A stretch of DNA of 64,000 bases from Sphingosinithalassobacter tenebrarum (GCF_011057975.1 NZ_CP049109.1:3379001-3443000); one strand, 5' to 3'. Counted from the first letter of the stretch, positions 1 to 11,483 are shown. A program made the numbers and translations. The notes: generated by a model not told the origin, from the sequence alone.

Positions 1-134
1 ACGCCCATGTTCAGCACGATCTTCTGGATACGCGGAACTTCGAGCGCGTTCTTGTAGCCGAACTTTTCCGTCATCGCCTTCGCGATCGTGGAATCGTACA
101 GCTCCTTCATGCGGGGCGTGTACTTATCAGCCAT
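1..134 (-). CDS. rplE: 50S ribosomal protein L5, N-terminal part, cut by the left window edge
   Basis: L5 binds 5S rRNA in the central protuberance of the large subunit. Only the first 44 codons are inside the window. They begin [15 protein letters not shown] and continue with the L5 motif around [11 protein letters not shown]. The ATG at 134 overlaps the last 8 bases of rplX, and the gene order rplX-rplE is the usual spc operon order, which supports both the identity and the start. Confidence 0.95.
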   Translation of the reverse strand, partial: MADKYTPRMKELYDSTIAKAMTEKFGYKNALEVPRIQKIVLNMG

Positions 135-444
135 TGATGACCTCCCCGGTCTTGACGGCGACGCGAACCTTCTTGCCGTCGCGCACTTCGAAACGCACGC
201 GGGTCGGCTTGCCGTCGCTGGTGACCAGCGCGACCTTCGACGCGTGCAGCGGAGCCGGCGAACGCTGGATGCCGCCCTGCGGGTCGGCCTGGCTCGGCTT
301 GACGTGACGGGCATGCACATTGATGCCGTCGACGATCAGCTTGCCTTCGCGCGGCATCGCCTGAACGACCTCGCCGGTGCGGCCCTTGTCCTTGCCCGAC
401 AGGACGATGACCTGATCGCCCTTCTTGATCTTCGCAGCAGACAT
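127..444 (-). CDS. rplX: 50S ribosomal protein L24
   Basis: This is a 105-residue assembly-initiating large-subunit protein. The N-terminal KOW motif is visible ([20 protein letters not shown], residues about 5-24), followed by the L24 core with [13 protein letters not shown]. The start ATG at 444 shares one base with the rplN stop (TGATG), so translation is probably coupled to L14. The length is normal for the family. Confidence 0.97.
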   Translation of the reverse strand: MSAAKIKKGDQVIVLSGKDKGRTGEVVQAMPREGKLIVDGINVHARHVKPSQADPQGGIQRSPAPLHASKVALVTSDGKPTRVRFEVRDGKKVRVAVKTGEVING

Positions 445-812
445 CACAGCACCTCCGGCGCGAGCGAAATGATCTTCATGAAGCCCTTGCCGCGCAGTTC
501 GCGAACGACCGGGCCGAAGATACGCGTACCGATCGGCTCTTCGTTCTTGTTGACGAGCACCGCGGCGTTGCCATCGAAACGGATCACCGATCCGTCGTTG
601 CGGCGAATGTCCTTGGCGGTGCGCACGATCACCGCGCGGTGAACGTCGCCCTTCTTCACGCGGCCGCGCGGCGCTGCTTCCTTGACGGAGACGACGATCA
701 CGTCGCCAACGCCGGCGAAGCGACGCTTCGATCCGCCCAGCACCTTGATGCACTGCACACGCTTCGCGCCGCTATTGTCCGCGACGTCGAGATTCGACTG
801 CATCTGGATCAT
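444..812 (-). CDS. rplN: 50S ribosomal protein L14
   Basis: This 122-residue protein sits at the subunit interface next to L19 and 16S helix 14. It begins [18 protein letters not shown] and carries the L14 signature around [10 protein letters not shown]. It heads the rplN-rplX-rplE run, and its stop overlaps the rplX start by one base. A 115-base gap (813-927) separates it from rpsQ. That gap shows no gene and may hold an internal spc promoter, but I could not define one. Confidence 0.97.
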   Translation of the reverse strand: MIQMQSNLDVADNSGAKRVQCIKVLGGSKRRFAGVGDVIVVSVKEAAPRGRVKKGDVHRAVIVRTAKDIRRNDGSVIRFDGNAAVLVNKNEEPIGTRIFGPVVRELRGKGFMKIISLAPEVL

Positions 813-927
813 AGATCCGGTTCCTTCTCAACAGGCCTGCCGGGACGCTGCCCGGTGGTTCCACTCTCAAATCCATTGCCCTTGCGGGCATGAAATCCAC
901 ACAAAGCCGTTCAACCGGCTCCGGGGG

Positions 928-1206
928 TCAGGCGCTGGCTTCCGCCGCGACCTCTTCGGGAGTCGCATGGGTGTTCACCCGCCCGACCACCTTCCAGGTC
1001 TTCAGCTTGGAAATCGGCGCAGTCTCTTCGATGCGCACGGTTTCGCCGGCCTTGTATTCATTGCCCTCGTCATGGGCATGATACTTCTTCGAGCGGCGGA
1101 TGATCTTGCCGTAGAGCGGGTGCTTAACCTTGCGCTCCACCAGCACGACCACCGTCTTGTCGCCCTTGTCCGAGACAATGTTCCCGGTCAGCACGCGCTT
1201 CGGCAT
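928..1206 (-). CDS. rpsQ: 30S ribosomal protein S17
   Basis: This is a 92-residue primary 16S rRNA binding protein of the small-subunit body. The OB-fold signature is present ([20 protein letters not shown], then [20 protein letters not shown]). The C-terminus ([13 protein letters not shown]) is a short alanine-rich tail beyond the usual core. It lies 14 bases behind rpmC, as in most S10/spc clusters. Confidence 0.97.
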   Translation of the reverse strand: MPKRVLTGNIVSDKGDKTVVVLVERKVKHPLYGKIIRRSKKYHAHDEGNEYKAGETVRIEETAPISKLKTWKVVGRVNTHATPEEVAAEASA

Positions 1207-1220
1207 GGTCTCGAAACTCC

Positions 1221-1424
1221 TTACTTCGCAGCCGAGCGCGAACGCTCGGCCTGCAGCGTCTTGATGCGCGCGATGTCGCGGCGGACTTCCTTGACGCGGC
1301 TCGCTTTTTCGAGCTGCTGCGTCGCGGCCTGGAACCGCAGGTTGAACGCCTCGCGCTTCAGATTGCCCAGCTCTTCGGTGAGCTGATCGTCAGTCTTCTG
1401 ACGAAGGTCGGTAGCCTTGGTCAT
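1221..1424 (-). CDS. rpmC: 50S ribosomal protein L29
   Basis: This 67-residue two-helix protein lies near the polypeptide exit tunnel. It starts [19 protein letters not shown] and contains the L29 helix motif with [11 protein letters not shown]. The ATG at 1424 is chosen because upstream in-frame codons lie inside rplP and have no L29 similarity. It is 5 bases downstream of rplP. Confidence 0.96.
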   Translation of the reverse strand: MTKATDLRQKTDDQLTEELGNLKREAFNLRFQAATQQLEKASRVKEVRRDIARIKTLQAERSRSAAK

Positions 1425-1429
1425 AATAA

Positions 1430-1861
1430 TCAACCCTCCAGGTGCGACGTGTCGCCCCAACGCGCCACGACCTTGACCTTGATCGGCAGCTTCATCGCCG
1501 CGCGTTCGAAAGCCTCTGCAGCGAGCGGACCCGGAACACCGTCCAGTTCGAACAGGATGCGACCCGGCTTGACGCGGGCGACCCAATATTCGGGCGAACC
1601 CTTGCCCGAGCCCATGCGGACTTCGGCGGGCTTGCTCGACACCGGAAGGTCCGGGAAGATGCGGATCCACAAACGCCCCTGGCGCTTGATGTGACGCGTG
1701 ATCGCGCGGCGGGCCGCTTCGATCTGGCGCGCGGTGATCCGCTCGGGTTCCATCGCCTTGAGGCCATAGGCCCCGAAGTTCAGCGTCGAACCGCCCTTGG
1801 CGTCGCCGTGGATGCGGCCCTTGAACGCCTTGCGGAACTTGGTGCGCTTTGGTTGCAGCAT
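1430..1861 (-). CDS. rplP: 50S ribosomal protein L16
   Basis: This 143-residue protein helps form the A-site region of the large subunit. It starts [19 protein letters not shown] and carries the family signatures around [22 protein letters not shown] and [19 protein letters not shown], at normal length. It follows rpsC after an 18-base gap. Confidence 0.97.
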   Translation of the reverse strand: MLQPKRTKFRKAFKGRIHGDAKGGSTLNFGAYGLKAMEPERITARQIEAARRAITRHIKRQGRLWIRIFPDLPVSSKPAEVRMGSGKGSPEYWVARVKPGRILFELDGVPGPLAAEAFERAAMKLPIKVKVVARWGDTSHLEG

Positions 1862-1879
1862 TGCTCTAGTTCCTCAAAT

Positions 1880-2575
1880 TCAGCGCGCCGGGCGCACGCC
1901 GGAGGTCTGTGCCTCCTGCATCAGCCGGTCGGTTGCCATCGGATCGTGGCCGAGAATCTCGCCCTTGAAGATCCAGACCTTCACGCCGCAGACGCCATAG
2001 GCGGTGTGCGCCGTGGCTTCCGCGTAGTCGACATTCGCGCGCAGCGTGTGCAGTGGAACGCGGCCTTCGCGATACCATTCGGTCCGCGCGATTTCCGCGC
2101 CACCCAGACGGCCGCCGCAGTTGATACGGATGCCTTCGGCGCCCAGACGAAGCGCCGACTGAACCGCACGCTTCATCGCGCGACGGAAAGCGATACGGCG
2201 CTCGAGCTGATCGGCAACGCCCTGCGCGACGAGCTTGGCATCGACTTCCGGCTTGCGGATTTCGACGATGTTCAGGCTCACATCGCTGTCGGTCATCGCC
2301 TTCAGCTTCAGACGCAGCTTTTCAATGTCCGCGCCCTTCTTGCCGATGATGACACCGGGACGGGCGGCGTAGATCGAAATGCGGCACAGCTTCGCCGGAC
2401 GCTCGATCACCACCTTCGAAATCGCTGCCTGCGGCACCGTCTCGAGGATGTAGCGGCGGATCTTCAGATCTTCCATGAGCAGCCGGCCATAGTCATGGCC
2501 TTCGGCGAACCAGCGGCTGTCCCAGGTGCGGTTGATCTGGAGGCGCAGACCGATCGGATTGGATTTCTGACCCAT
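1880..2575 (-). CDS. rpsC: 30S ribosomal protein S3
   Basis: This 231-residue protein lines the mRNA entry channel. The N-terminal KH domain is visible with its GxxG loop ([13 protein letters not shown], about residues 74-86), followed by the C-terminal S3 domain ([26 protein letters not shown]). The start ATG shares one base with the rplV stop, so the genes are probably coupled. Confidence 0.97.
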   Translation of the reverse strand: MGQKSNPIGLRLQINRTWDSRWFAEGHDYGRLLMEDLKIRRYILETVPQAAISKVVIERPAKLCRISIYAARPGVIIGKKGADIEKLRLKLKAMTDSDVSLNIVEIRKPEVDAKLVAQGVADQLERRIAFRRAMKRAVQSALRLGAEGIRINCGGRLGGAEIARTEWYREGRVPLHTLRANVDYAEATAHTAYGVCGVKVWIFKGEILGHDPMATDRLMQEAQTSGVRPAR

Positions 2576-2952
2576 TATGCTTCCTCCACCTCGCGCACGA
2601 CGATCCGAATACGGCTGAACGGCTTCAGGATGCGCGTCGACTTGCCGCGGCCGCGCGTAGCGAACCGCTTCATCGTGATCGACTTGCCGACCGAAGCCTC
2701 GGTGATGACCAGCGCGTCGACATCGAGGTTGTGGTTGTTCTCGGCGTTGGCGATCGCGCTATCGAGGACCTTCTTCACGTCCACGGCCATCGCCTTCCTC
2801 GAAAAGGTGAGGATGTTGCGGGCATCCTCGGCCTTCTTGCCGCGGATCAGGCCGGCAACGAGGTTCAGCTTCTGCGCCGAGCCACGAATCATCGTGCCGA
2901 CGGCCAGAGCCTCGTTATCCGCCACGCGGCGCGGTGCTGCCTGCTTCGACAT
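2575..2952 (-). CDS. rplV: 50S ribosomal protein L22
   Basis: This 125-residue protein has a beta-hairpin that lines the exit tunnel. The conserved C-terminal part is clear ([26 protein letters not shown]). It is slightly longer than the 110-residue E. coli protein because of an N-terminal extension ([13 protein letters not shown]). Both ends overlap neighbours by one base (rpsS upstream, rpsC downstream). Confidence 0.97.
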   Translation of the reverse strand: MSKQAAPRRVADNEALAVGTMIRGSAQKLNLVAGLIRGKKAEDARNILTFSRKAMAVDVKKVLDSAIANAENNHNLDVDALVITEASVGKSITMKRFATRGRGKSTRILKPFSRIRIVVREVEEA

Positions 2953-3230
2953 CAGCGCTTACCCTTCTTGTCGGCGGCGTGGCCGGGGAAGAAGCGCGTC
3001 GGCGCGAATTCACCCAGCTTCATGCCGACCATGTCTTCGTTGACCGACACCGGCACGAACTTGCGACCGTTATAGACGTTGAACGTCAGACCGACGAAGT
3101 CCGGCAGGATCGTCGAACGACGCGACCAGGTCTTGATCGGACCGGCGCGGGTGCCGGCTTCCTGCGCGGCCTGCGCCTTCTTGAGGAGATGCAGGTCCAC
3201 GAACGGACCTTTCCAAACAGAACGAGCCAT
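2952..3230 (-). CDS. rpsS: 30S ribosomal protein S19
   Basis: This 92-residue small-subunit head protein pairs with S13. It begins [20 protein letters not shown] and contains the S19 signature with [20 protein letters not shown]. It follows rplB after 6 bases and overlaps rplV by one base. Confidence 0.97.
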   Translation of the reverse strand: MARSVWKGPFVDLHLLKKAQAAQEAGTRAGPIKTWSRRSTILPDFVGLTFNVYNGRKFVPVSVNEDMVGMKLGEFAPTRFFPGHAADKKGKR

Positions 3231-3236
3231 TGCGAC

Positions 3237-4073
3237 TTAGCCCTTCTTCTTCGCGTGACGCGACCGGATGATGAACTTGTCGGTCGACTTGTTCTTGCGG
3301 GTGCGGGCGCCCTTGGTCGGCTTGCCCCACGGCGTAACCGGATGACGGCCGCCCGAGGTGCGGCCTTCACCGCCGCCGTGCGGGTGGTCGACCGGGTTCT
3401 TGGCGACACCACGCGTCAGCGGGCGCTTGCCCTTCCAGCGGGTGCGGCCGGCCTTGGCGAAATTCTGGTTGCCGTTGTCCGGGTTCGAAACCGCACCGAC
3501 GGTGCCCATGCATTCCGCACGGATATAGCGCTGCTCGCCCGAGTTGAGGCGAACGATCACCATGCCCTTGTCGCGACCGACGACCTGCACATACGTGCCT
3601 GCCGAACGGGCGATCTGACCGCCCTTGCCCGGCTTCATCTCCACATTGTGGACGATGGTGCCGACCGGCATCTGGCCCAGCTGCATCGCGTTGCCCGGCT
3701 TCACGTCGGTCTTCTTGCCGGCAATTACCTTGTCCCCGGCGGCGAGCCGCTGCGGCGCGATGATATAGGCAAGCTCGCCGTCGTCATATTTGACGAGCGC
3801 GATGAACGCGGTGCGGTTGGGGTCGTATTCGAGACGCTCGACCGTGCCTTCGACGTCCCATTTGCGACGCTTGAAGTCGACGATGCGATAGCGCTGCTTG
3901 TGACCGCCGGCGATGCCGCGCGAAGTCACATGACCCTTGTTGTTGCGACCGCCGCTCTTGCGCTTGCCTTCGGTAAGCGACTTGACCGGGCCGCCCTTGT
4001 GCAGACCCGAACGGTCCACCAGGATCAGGCCGCGGCGAGCCGGGCTGGTCGGGTTGTAATGCTTGAGTGCCAT
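3237..4073 (-). CDS. rplB: 50S ribosomal protein L2
   Basis: This 278-residue protein is needed for subunit association and peptidyl transfer. The OB-fold and SH3-like RNA-binding domains are intact, and the signature [17 protein letters not shown] near the C-terminus includes the conserved histidines next to the peptidyl-transferase centre. It lies 4 bases behind rplW, at normal length. Confidence 0.98.
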   Translation of the reverse strand: MALKHYNPTSPARRGLILVDRSGLHKGGPVKSLTEGKRKSGGRNNKGHVTSRGIAGGHKQRYRIVDFKRRKWDVEGTVERLEYDPNRTAFIALVKYDDGELAYIIAPQRLAAGDKVIAGKKTDVKPGNAMQLGQMPVGTIVHNVEMKPGKGGQIARSAGTYVQVVGRDKGMVIVRLNSGEQRYIRAECMGTVGAVSNPDNGNQNFAKAGRTRWKGKRPLTRGVAKNPVDHPHGGGEGRTSGGRHPVTPWGKPTKGARTRKNKSTDKFIIRSRHAKKKG

Positions 4074-4077
4074 TGCC

Positions 4078-4392
4078 TCAGACCCCCGTCGTCACGTCGA
4101 TCGAATCGCCGTCGGCGAGCGTGACGATCGCTTTCTTCATGTCCGAACGCCGATAGGGCTGACCGCGCCAGCGCTTGGTCTTGCCCTTCTGGACGATGGT
4201 GTTCACGCCGACGACCTTGACGTCGAACAGCGCTTCCACGGCCGCCTTGATCTGCGGCTTGGTGGCATCGTCGGCAACCTTGAACACAACTGCGTTGTGC
4301 TCGCTGGCCATCGTCGCCTTCTCGGTGATGTGCGGCGCGACGATCACGTCATAGTGACGATTGTCGATCGCTGCCTTGTCCTTCTTAGCCAT
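4078..4392 (-). CDS. rplW: 50S ribosomal protein L23
   Basis: This 104-residue exit-tunnel protein is the docking site for trigger factor and SRP. The L23 core is visible ([17 protein letters not shown], then [23 protein letters not shown]). It overlaps the end of rplD by 8 bases, indicating translational coupling. Confidence 0.97.
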   Translation of the reverse strand: MAKKDKAAIDNRHYDVIVAPHITEKATMASEHNAVVFKVADDATKPQIKAAVEALFDVKVVGVNTIVQKGKTKRWRGQPYRRSDMKKAIVTLADGDSIDVTTGV

Positions 4393-5008
4393 TGAAGCGC
4401 GCCTCCAGCTTCTCGACCGCCGCCTTGGTCAGCACCAGCGTGTCGTGCTTCAGAATGTCGTAGACGTTGGCACCGCCGGCCGGCAGCACATCGAAGTGCG
4501 GCAGGTTGCGAGCAGCCAGCGCGAAATTGTTGTCGACAGTCTCGCCGTCGATGAACAGCGCCGACTTGCCCAGGCCCAGCTTTTCGAACTGGCCCTGGAG
4601 CGCCTTGGTCTTGGCATCGCCCGAAAGCGTGTCGACCACGATCAGCGAGCCGGCCTTGGCGTGGGTGGAAAGCGCCATCTTCAGGCCCATCGCGCGAACC
4701 TTCTTGTTCAGCGAATGGCCGAAGCTGCGGGCGCGGGCGCCGTGCGCCTTACCACCGCCGATGAAGATCGGCGCACGCTTGTCGCCGTGACGGGCAGTAC
4801 CGCCACCCTTCTGGCGGCCCCACTTCTTGCCGGTACGCGCAACGTCCGAACGTTCGCGCGTGGCACGAACCGGAGCGCGGCGCTTTTCCAGCTGCCACAG
4901 CACGACGCGATGGAGAATGTCCTCGCGCGGCTCGACGGCGAACACGTCGTCGTTGAGCTCGATGTCGCCGCCAGCCTTGGCGTCGAGGGTCTTGACCTTG
5001 ACCTTCAC
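4385..5008 (-). CDS. rplD: 50S ribosomal protein L4
   Basis: This 207-residue protein builds part of the exit tunnel. In gammaproteobacteria L4 also represses the S10 operon. The core [25 protein letters not shown] loop region and the C-terminal [14 protein letters not shown] helix are present. The gene follows rplC after 2 bases and overlaps rplW by 8. Whether L4 regulates this operon is not known. The structured gap upstream of rplC is one possible target. Confidence 0.97.
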   Translation of the reverse strand: MKVKVKTLDAKAGGDIELNDDVFAVEPREDILHRVVLWQLEKRRAPVRATRERSDVARTGKKWGRQKGGGTARHGDKRAPIFIGGGKAHGARARSFGHSLNKKVRAMGLKMALSTHAKAGSLIVVDTLSGDAKTKALQGQFEKLGLGKSALFIDGETVDNNFALAARNLPHFDVLPAGGANVYDILKHDTLVLTKAAVEKLEARFNG

Positions 5009-5010
5009 GT

Positions 5011-5766
5011 TCAGCCCTCCTGGCCTTCGGTGACTTCCGGCGCCGCCGCTTCTTCAGCGGGCGTGTCGGCCGGAGCGTCGTTGTTGTTGAGAGCGGTCTT
5101 GATCGCGGCGGGGAACGGCAGGCCTTCCGGCGCCGGAACCTTCATCGCGTCCTTGACGATCAGCCAGGCGCCCTTGTGACCGGGCACCGAACCCTTGACG
5201 AAGATCAGACCGCGCTCGGCGTCGGTCGAAACGACTTCCAGGTTCTGCTGGGTACGATTGCGGTCGCCCATATGGCCGGCCATCTTCTTGTTCTTGAAGA
5301 CGCGGCCCGGATCCTGACGGTTACCGGTCGAACCGTGCGAACGGTGCGACACCGACACGCCGTGCGTGGCGCGCAGACCGCCGAAACCCCAGCGCTTCAT
5401 GGCGCCGGCGAAACCCTTACCCTGGGTACGGCCCGAAACGTCGACCATCTGGCCGGTGACGAAGTGGTCGGCCGAAATCTCGGCGCCCACGTCCACCAGG
5501 CCGTCTTCCTCAACTCGAAATTCGCAAAGGATAGCCTTGGGTTCGACCGAAGCCTTGCCGAAATGGCCGCGCTGCGGCTTTGCGACATTCTTCGTCTTGG
5601 CCGAGCCGGCGCCGATCTGGACCGCGACGTAACCGTCGACGTCCGCCTTGCGCTGCGCAACGACCTGGACCCCTTCCAGCGCCAGAACGGTAACCGGCAC
5701 GTGGCGGCCGTCGTCCTGGAACAGGCGGGTCATCCCCATCTTCTTCGCGATCACGCCAGTGCGCAT
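5011..5766 (-). CDS. rplC: 50S ribosomal protein L3 with an acidic C-terminal tail
   Basis: This 251-residue large-subunit protein reaches toward the peptidyl-transferase centre. The L3 signature includes [15 protein letters not shown] and [20 protein letters not shown], the latter containing the glutamine methylated in E. coli. It is about 40 residues longer than E. coli L3 because of an Ala/Glu-rich tail ([18 protein letters not shown]). The start ATG at 5766 is preceded by a TAGGAG ribosome-binding site. Confidence 0.97.
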   Translation of the reverse strand: MRTGVIAKKMGMTRLFQDDGRHVPVTVLALEGVQVVAQRKADVDGYVAVQIGAGSAKTKNVAKPQRGHFGKASVEPKAILCEFRVEEDGLVDVGAEISADHFVTGQMVDVSGRTQGKGFAGAMKRWGFGGLRATHGVSVSHRSHGSTGNRQDPGRVFKNKKMAGHMGDRNRTQQNLEVVSTDAERGLIFVKGSVPGHKGAWLIVKDAMKVPAPEGLPFPAAIKTALNNNDAPADTPAEEAAAPEVTEGQEG

Positions 5767-6101
5767 GACCAGTTGCTCCTATACAGAGGCACCCTCGGGA
5801 CAATTCCCTCGGGTGCGTGCCTCAGCCCAAATATGCGATGCGAGCCCCCGTCCGGGCTGAACCCCGCCGAATGGCGGAGACGACGGGGGACGCAGACCCG
5901 GTAATTCCGAAGAACCCCGGCGGTATCCCTAAATTCGTTTGAGGGCTTGCCCTCGGCGGTTCCTTGCGTCGGCCCGAAGGGCGCTATCGAGGAACCAGCT
6001 TGCAGCTCTTCAAGAAGAGCGCGAATCTCGTGGAGGCGCGCATTTACGTGAGCAGCGCCTCGCTGTCCACCCCGAAAACCGGGGTTTTTCGGTAAACCGG
6101 C
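5767..6101 (-). promoter_or_regulatory. Structured 335-base gap between rpsJ and rplC, candidate RNA leader
   Basis: No gene is visible here. Read on the minus strand the gap can fold into several hairpins. A stem just behind rpsJ uses 6072-6092. A GCTCTTC/GAAGAGC palindrome lies near 6006-6021. A long stem pairs 5882-5889 with 5845-5852 and encloses a CCGCC/GGCGG hairpin (5864-5877). A hairpin close to the rplC ribosome-binding site (5789-5816) has a GCACCC/GGGTGC outer stem, GA/GA internal mismatches and a GGGA/TCCC inner stem. A compact S10 operon normally has a much shorter gap here. An autoregulatory ribosomal-protein leader, an RNA-processing site or a second promoter region are all possible. 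The role is inferred from structure only. Confidence 0.45.
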
Positions 6102-6413
6102 TCAGGCCAGCTTGATTTCGACGTCAACGCCGGCCGCGAGGTCCAGCTTCATCAGCGCGTCGACCGTCTGCGGGGTCGGTTGAACGATGTCGAGCATACG
6201 CTTGTAGGTACGGACTTCGAACTGCTCACGCGACTTCTTGTCGATGTGCGGACCGCGATTGACGGTGAACTTCTCGATTCGCGTCGGCAGGGGAATGGGA
6301 CCACGAATAAGCGCGCCGGTGCGACGGGCAGTGTCGGCGATGTCGCCGGTTGCCTGATCGAGCACACGGTGATCGAACGCCTTCAAGCGAATGCGGATAT
6401 TCTGCGTTTCCAT
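6102..6413 (-). CDS. rpsJ: 30S ribosomal protein S10
   Basis: This 103-residue protein (NusE in transcription antitermination) starts [19 protein letters not shown] and carries the S10 signature with [31 protein letters not shown]. The upstream 141 bases (6414-6554) contain an imperfect AAGAGC/GCTCTT hairpin at about 6430-6458, which could end transcripts of the lipoprotein gene upstream. S10 would normally follow tuf directly. Here three small genes intervene. Confidence 0.97.
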   Translation of the reverse strand: METQNIRIRLKAFDHRVLDQATGDIADTARRTGALIRGPIPLPTRIEKFTVNRGPHIDKKSREQFEVRTYKRMLDIVQPTPQTVDALMKLDLAAGVDVEIKLA

Positions 6414-6554
6414 AACCCTACCAATGCGAAAGAGCGGGCGCCGTGACCGGCGCTCTTGCTGTTCAAATCAAAACCGAAGGCGCGCCTCTACAGAGCGATG
6501 CGATTCGGATCAAGGGGCTGTGGGAGAAATTTCCTGCGCGGCGATCACGCGCTT

Positions 6555-7052
6555 TCACAAGCAGGGGCCCGGCGGCGTGCCGTTTTCGAGCAGGATACGG
6601 ATCCTGCGCTTCCCCCAATAGCTCATATCGATCGAATATCGCACGGGTGCGCCGGGTCTGGTCCAGATATTCTGGTCCCCGGCACGCTCGGTCCCCGTGC
6701 GGCACAGCACCCAGCCGCGCGCCTCGAGTTCCGGCTGCACCGCAAACGGAGCGCCCTGGTCAGTGTCGTGCCATAGCGTGAGGCCGGAAAAGCCCTTTCG
6801 GCCACCACCGCCGCGCAAATCGACTGCCGCTTCGAAAGGCCCCTGCCCGGCAATCAGCACGCCCGCCTTGCGGCAGCGCAGGGAATTGGAGGTATCGACA
6901 CAATCGGCAAAGCCCATATGCTGCGCGAAAGCCAGATCGCCCGTAATCGGAAGATCGGAATAGGCCCGATTGGGCGGTGGCGGAACGTCAGGCCCGCAAG
7001 CCGTCTGCGATCCCAGCAACAGCACGCCTGCCGCCCACTTCACGCTGTTCAC
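6555..7052 (-). CDS. Putative secreted lipoprotein, unknown function
   Basis: From the GTG at 7052 (preceded by GGGAGGGCAGGC) this encodes 165 residues. It begins VNSVKWAAGVLLLGSQTAC, which looks like a lipoprotein signal with the lipidated Cys near residue 19, followed by a proline-rich linker (GPDVPPPPN). The rest has five more cysteines and several Trp/Tyr residues, as in a small disulfide-bonded periplasmic domain. I recognise no family. It lies between tuf and rpsJ on the same strand as the ribosomal genes, so it may be transcribed with rpsJ. Longer starts up to 7196 exist but lack a signal sequence at their N-terminus. Confidence 0.6.
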   Translation of the reverse strand: MNSVKWAAGVLLLGSQTACGPDVPPPPNRAYSDLPITGDLAFAQHMGFADCVDTSNSLRCRKAGVLIAGQGPFEAAVDLRGGGGRKGFSGLTLWHDTDQGAPFAVQPELEARGWVLCRTGTERAGDQNIWTRPGAPVRYSIDMSYWGKRRIRILLENGTPPGPCL

Positions 7053-7223
7053 GCCTGCCCTCCCGCCCCGTCGCCGTCCCCATGTCGCATCAATGAAGCG
7101 GGCGGGACAGAGAAATCCTTCGCGAGGCCGGCGTCCGCGGCAGCGGGAATCTGGACATCGGCCTGACCAGGATCTCAAACCAGATTGCTTGCGCATCCCG
7201 GTGCGTTCTGGAACGCTCCGCAG

Positions 7224-7481
7224 ATGGAACGACGGCGGGCCTATCTGAAGTCCTTGCTGCCCGTCACGCTGCGGGTTGCAAAACGAATGTATCTGGCAAT
7301 TGGCATAGCGATTGTCGGGGCCGGGATTACCGGTCGGTTCCCGCCGTTCGTATCCAACGCGGATGTCCTGATCCGTGCAGCGCTGTTCGTCACGCTACCG
7401 CTTGCTATCGGGCTGGTCTGCGGCGTGATCCATAACTGGAACAGTCCGCAACGCTATCGCTGGCGTCGCAAGCGCCGATAG
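7224..7481 (+). CDS. Small membrane protein with two predicted transmembrane segments
   Basis: From the ATG at 7224 this gives 85 residues: a basic N-terminus (MERRRAYLKSLLPVTLRVAK), two hydrophobic segments (about residues 22-40 and 48-66) and a very basic C-terminus (QRYRWRRKRR). A TTG at 7185 would add 13 residues. No family is recognised. It is divergent from the lipoprotein at 6555-7052 and 27 bases upstream of the next small gene, so the two plus-strand genes probably form a pair. Confidence 0.5.
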   Translation: MERRRAYLKSLLPVTLRVAKRMYLAIGIAIVGAGITGRFPPFVSNADVLIRAALFVTLPLAIGLVCGVIHNWNSPQRYRWRRKRR

Positions 7482-7508
7482 AGGGGCTTCACTGGAGGCA
7501 GTTACACC

Positions 7509-7892
7509 ATGACGGGTCGAGCGCTCGGTAGCTTGGTTATTGCCTCCCTGGTGGCGGCGGGCTGTATCTACATCGTCGCAACGCCCCAACCTCAACTGCC
7601 CGTCGAAACGGTGAATGGCACTTATCACAACGCATGCTGCGGCGACTGGACCTTCCATGACGGCAGGCTCACGATTGACGGGCAAGATATCAGCTACGTG
7701 ATCGAGAAGGACAAAAGCGGAGTTGCAATCCACCCTTCCGCCTATGTCGGAGCATCCGAGCGCGGTTCCGTGATCCAGCGGAATCGATCACCGTCACTCC
7801 TGAGGCCGATCGGTGACCCCCCGGACGCTATTTGGGTCCACGGCTTTGGAAAGGCCGCCGACTACCGCTTCGACCGGATCGAAAAGGAGTAG
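7509..7892 (+). CDS. Putative lipoprotein, unknown function
   Basis: This 127-residue protein starts MTGRALGSLVIASLVAAGC. The N-terminus ends in a good lipobox (VAAGC, Cys19), so the product should be a lipid-anchored envelope protein. The start is supported by GGAGG at about 7494-7498. The mature part has a CC pair (HNACCGDWTFHDGRL) and alternates short strand-like stretches, but no family is recognised. It is read toward tuf and ends just before the tuf terminator. Confidence 0.6.
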   Translation: MTGRALGSLVIASLVAAGCIYIVATPQPQLPVETVNGTYHNACCGDWTFHDGRLTIDGQDISYVIEKDKSGVAIHPSAYVGASERGSVIQRNRSPSLLRPIGDPPDAIWVHGFGKAADYRFDRIEKE

Positions 7893-7942
7893 CGCTGCAC
7901 TCTACGCAATAGGGGCGCTTCCGCTCCTTCAAGCTCGCAAAC

Positions 7943-7974
7943 AAAAAACCCGGCCTCCCCACGGGGAGACCGGG
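7943..7974 (-). terminator. Rho-independent terminator of tuf
   Basis: On the minus strand a 12-pair GC-rich stem (7963-7974 with 7949-7960, one G-U pair) is followed by TTTTTT at 7948-7943. It lies 35 bases behind the tuf stop and also faces the end of the plus-strand lipoprotein gene. It separates the str operon from the S10 operon. Confidence 0.9.
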
Positions 7975-8008
7975 CTCTTTGCGTTTTCTCAGCCCCGAAG
8001 GGCGAAGA

Positions 8009-9202
<1,194 letters not shown>

Positions 9203-9309
9203 TGTTTCCTACCTTTATGATCTACGCTTGTCCGAATCGCAGGGCACGCGTGGAAGGCGCGCCCATAGCGAGCTATTTCCGATTATGCCAGCCCCGAGCG
9301 CGGTTGCGC

Positions 9310-11382
9310 TCAGGCCAGCTTCGCCTTCACTTCGTCCGCCACGTTCTGCGGCACTTCGTCATAGTGGCTGAACTGCATCGTGTACTGCGCGCGGCCCTGG
9401 GTGAAGGAACGCAGCTCGTTCACGTAACCGAACATGTTCGCCAGCGGCACATTGGCAATCACTGCCTGTGCGTTACCACGGGCTTCGGTGCCCTGGATCT
9501 GGCCACGACGCGAGTTCATGTCGCCGATGACGTCCCCCAGATAATCTTCCGGGGTGATGACTTCGACCTTCATCACCGGCTCGAGCAGCGTGATGCCGGC
9601 CTTCTGAGCACCTTCGCGCATCGCGCCACGGGCACAGATTTCGAACGCCAGCGCCGACGAGTCGACGTCATGGTACTTGCCGTCGACCAGATGGACTTCG
9701 AAGTCGATGATCGGGAAGCCGATCAGCGAACCGCTTTCGGCGGTTTCCTTGAAGCCCTTTTCCACCGACGGGATATATTCGCGCGGGATGTTGCCGCCCT
9801 TGATCTCGTCGAAGAACTGGAAGCCCGAACCGCGTTCCCCCGGAACCAGCTGGACCTTCACTTCACCGAACTGGCCCGAACCACCCGACTGCTTCTTGTG
9901 GGTGTAGGTCAGCTCGACCGGCTTCTTCAGATATTCGCGATACGCCACCTGCGGCGCGCCGACATTGGCCTCGACCTTGAATTCGCGCTTCATGCGATCG
10001 ACCAGGATGTCGAGATGAAGCTCGCCCATGCCTTTGATGATCGTCTGGCCCGATTCATGGTCGGTCGACACGCGGAAGCTGGGATCCTCGGCTGCCAGAC
10101 GATTGAGCGCGATGCCCATCTTTTCCTGGTCGGCCTTGGTCTTCGGTTCCACCGACAGCTCGATCACGGGATCCGGGAACTCCATGCGCTCCAGGATGAT
10201 CGGCTTGTTGGGATCACACAGCGTGTCGCCGGTGGTCGTTTCCTTGAGGCCCGCGATCGCGACAATGTCGCCGGCAAACGCTTCCTCAATGTCCTCGCGG
10301 CTGTTCGCATGCATCAGCAGCATGCGGCCGACCTTTTCCTTCTTGCCCTTCACCGAATTGAGCACGGCGCCCTTGGAGAGCTTGCCCGAATAAATGCGGG
10401 TGAAGGTGAGCGAGCCGACGAACGGATCGTTCATGATCTTGAAGGCGAGTGCCGAGAAGGGCTCGTCGTCCGACGACGGACGCGAGGCTTCCTCTTCGCT
10501 GTCGGGCAGCACGCCCTTGATCGCTGGAACGTCGATCGGGCTCGGCATATAGTCGACGATCGCGTCGAGCAGCGGCTGAACGCCCTTGTTCTTGAACGCC
10601 GAACCGCAAAGCACCGGAACGAACGCCTGATTGAGCGTACCCTTGCGGATCAGCGCCTTCAGCGTCGCGACATCGGGCTCGTTGCCTTCGAGATAGGCCT
10701 CCATCGCGTCGTCGTCCTGTTCGACGGCGAGCTCGACGAGCTTCTCATGATATTCGGCGGCTTCGTCCTTCATGTCGTCGGGAATGTCGGTGTAGTTGAA
10801 CTTCGCGCCCAGACCTTCCGATTCCCAAACGATGCCGCGCATTTCGACCAGGTCGACCAGACCCTGGAGATCGCTCTCGGCGCCGATGGGGAGGTAGAGG
10901 ACGGCCGGCTTCGCACCCAGGCGATCGATGATCGACTGGACGCAATATTTGAAGTCGGCGCCGGTGCGGTCGAGCTTGTTGATGAAGCACATCCGCGGAA
11001 CCTTGTACTTGTCCGCCTGGCGCCACACGGTTTCGGACTGCGGCTCCACGCCGGCAACGCCGTCGAAACAGGCAACCGCGCCGTCGAGCACGCGCAGCGA
11101 ACGCTCGACTTCGATGGTGAAGTCGACGTGTCCGGGCGTGTCGATGATGTTGATCCGGTGATCGTTCCAGAAACAGGTCGTCGCGGCCGACGTGATGGTG
11201 ATGCCGCGTTCCTGCTCCTGCTCCATCCAGTCCATCGTCGCGGTGCCTTCATGCACTTCGCCGATCTTGTAGGACTTGCCGGTGTAAAAGAGGATGCGCT
11301 CGGTGGTCGTCGTCTTACCGGCATCGATGTGGGCCATAATGCCGATGTTGCGATACGTATTGAGCGGATCTTTGCGGGCCAT
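9310..11382 (-). CDS. fusA: Elongation factor G
   Basis: This 690-residue translocase GTPase has the P-loop AHIDAGKT (residues 17-24), DTPGHVDF and [10 protein letters not shown] in domain I, and domains III-V intact ([14 protein letters not shown], then the C-terminal [22 protein letters not shown]). It lies between rpsG and tuf as in a standard str operon. The 194-base gap to rpsG contains a small palindrome (11484-11502) but no gene. Confidence 0.98.
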   Translation of the reverse strand: MARKDPLNTYRNIGIMAHIDAGKTTTTERILFYTGKSYKIGEVHEGTATMDWMEQEQERGITITSAATTCFWNDHRINIIDTPGHVDFTIEVERSLRVLDGAVACFDGVAGVEPQSETVWRQADKYKVPRMCFINKLDRTGADFKYCVQSIIDRLGAKPAVLYLPIGAESDLQGLVDLVEMRGIVWESEGLGAKFNYTDIPDDMKDEAAEYHEKLVELAVEQDDDAMEAYLEGNEPDVATLKALIRKGTLNQAFVPVLCGSAFKNKGVQPLLDAIVDYMPSPIDVPAIKGVLPDSEEEASRPSSDDEPFSALAFKIMNDPFVGSLTFTRIYSGKLSKGAVLNSVKGKKEKVGRMLLMHANSREDIEEAFAGDIVAIAGLKETTTGDTLCDPNKPIILERMEFPDPVIELSVEPKTKADQEKMGIALNRLAAEDPSFRVSTDHESGQTIIKGMGELHLDILVDRMKREFKVEANVGAPQVAYREYLKKPVELTYTHKKQSGGSGQFGEVKVQLVPGERGSGFQFFDEIKGGNIPREYIPSVEKGFKETAESGSLIGFPIIDFEVHLVDGKYHDVDSSALAFEICARGAMREGAQKAGITLLEPVMKVEVITPEDYLGDVIGDMNSRRGQIQGTEARGNAQAVIANVPLANMFGYVNELRSFTQGRAQYTMQFSHYDEVPQNVADEVKAKLA

Positions 11383-11483
11383 GTTATCAAACTCCAGCGC
11401 CGGGGTGCGGCGATCTGCGGTTCCAGTACGGGGTGGGCGCGGTGGCCCTTAGCCATTTCCACCTGCCCTGAACAGCCTCGAAC

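Noticed and set aside
1442..3043. Long plus-strand open frame across rplP, rpsC and rplV
   Set aside because: It is antisense to ribosomal protein genes, has low-complexity Arg/Ala/His content and no ribosome-binding site. High GC content makes such frames common.
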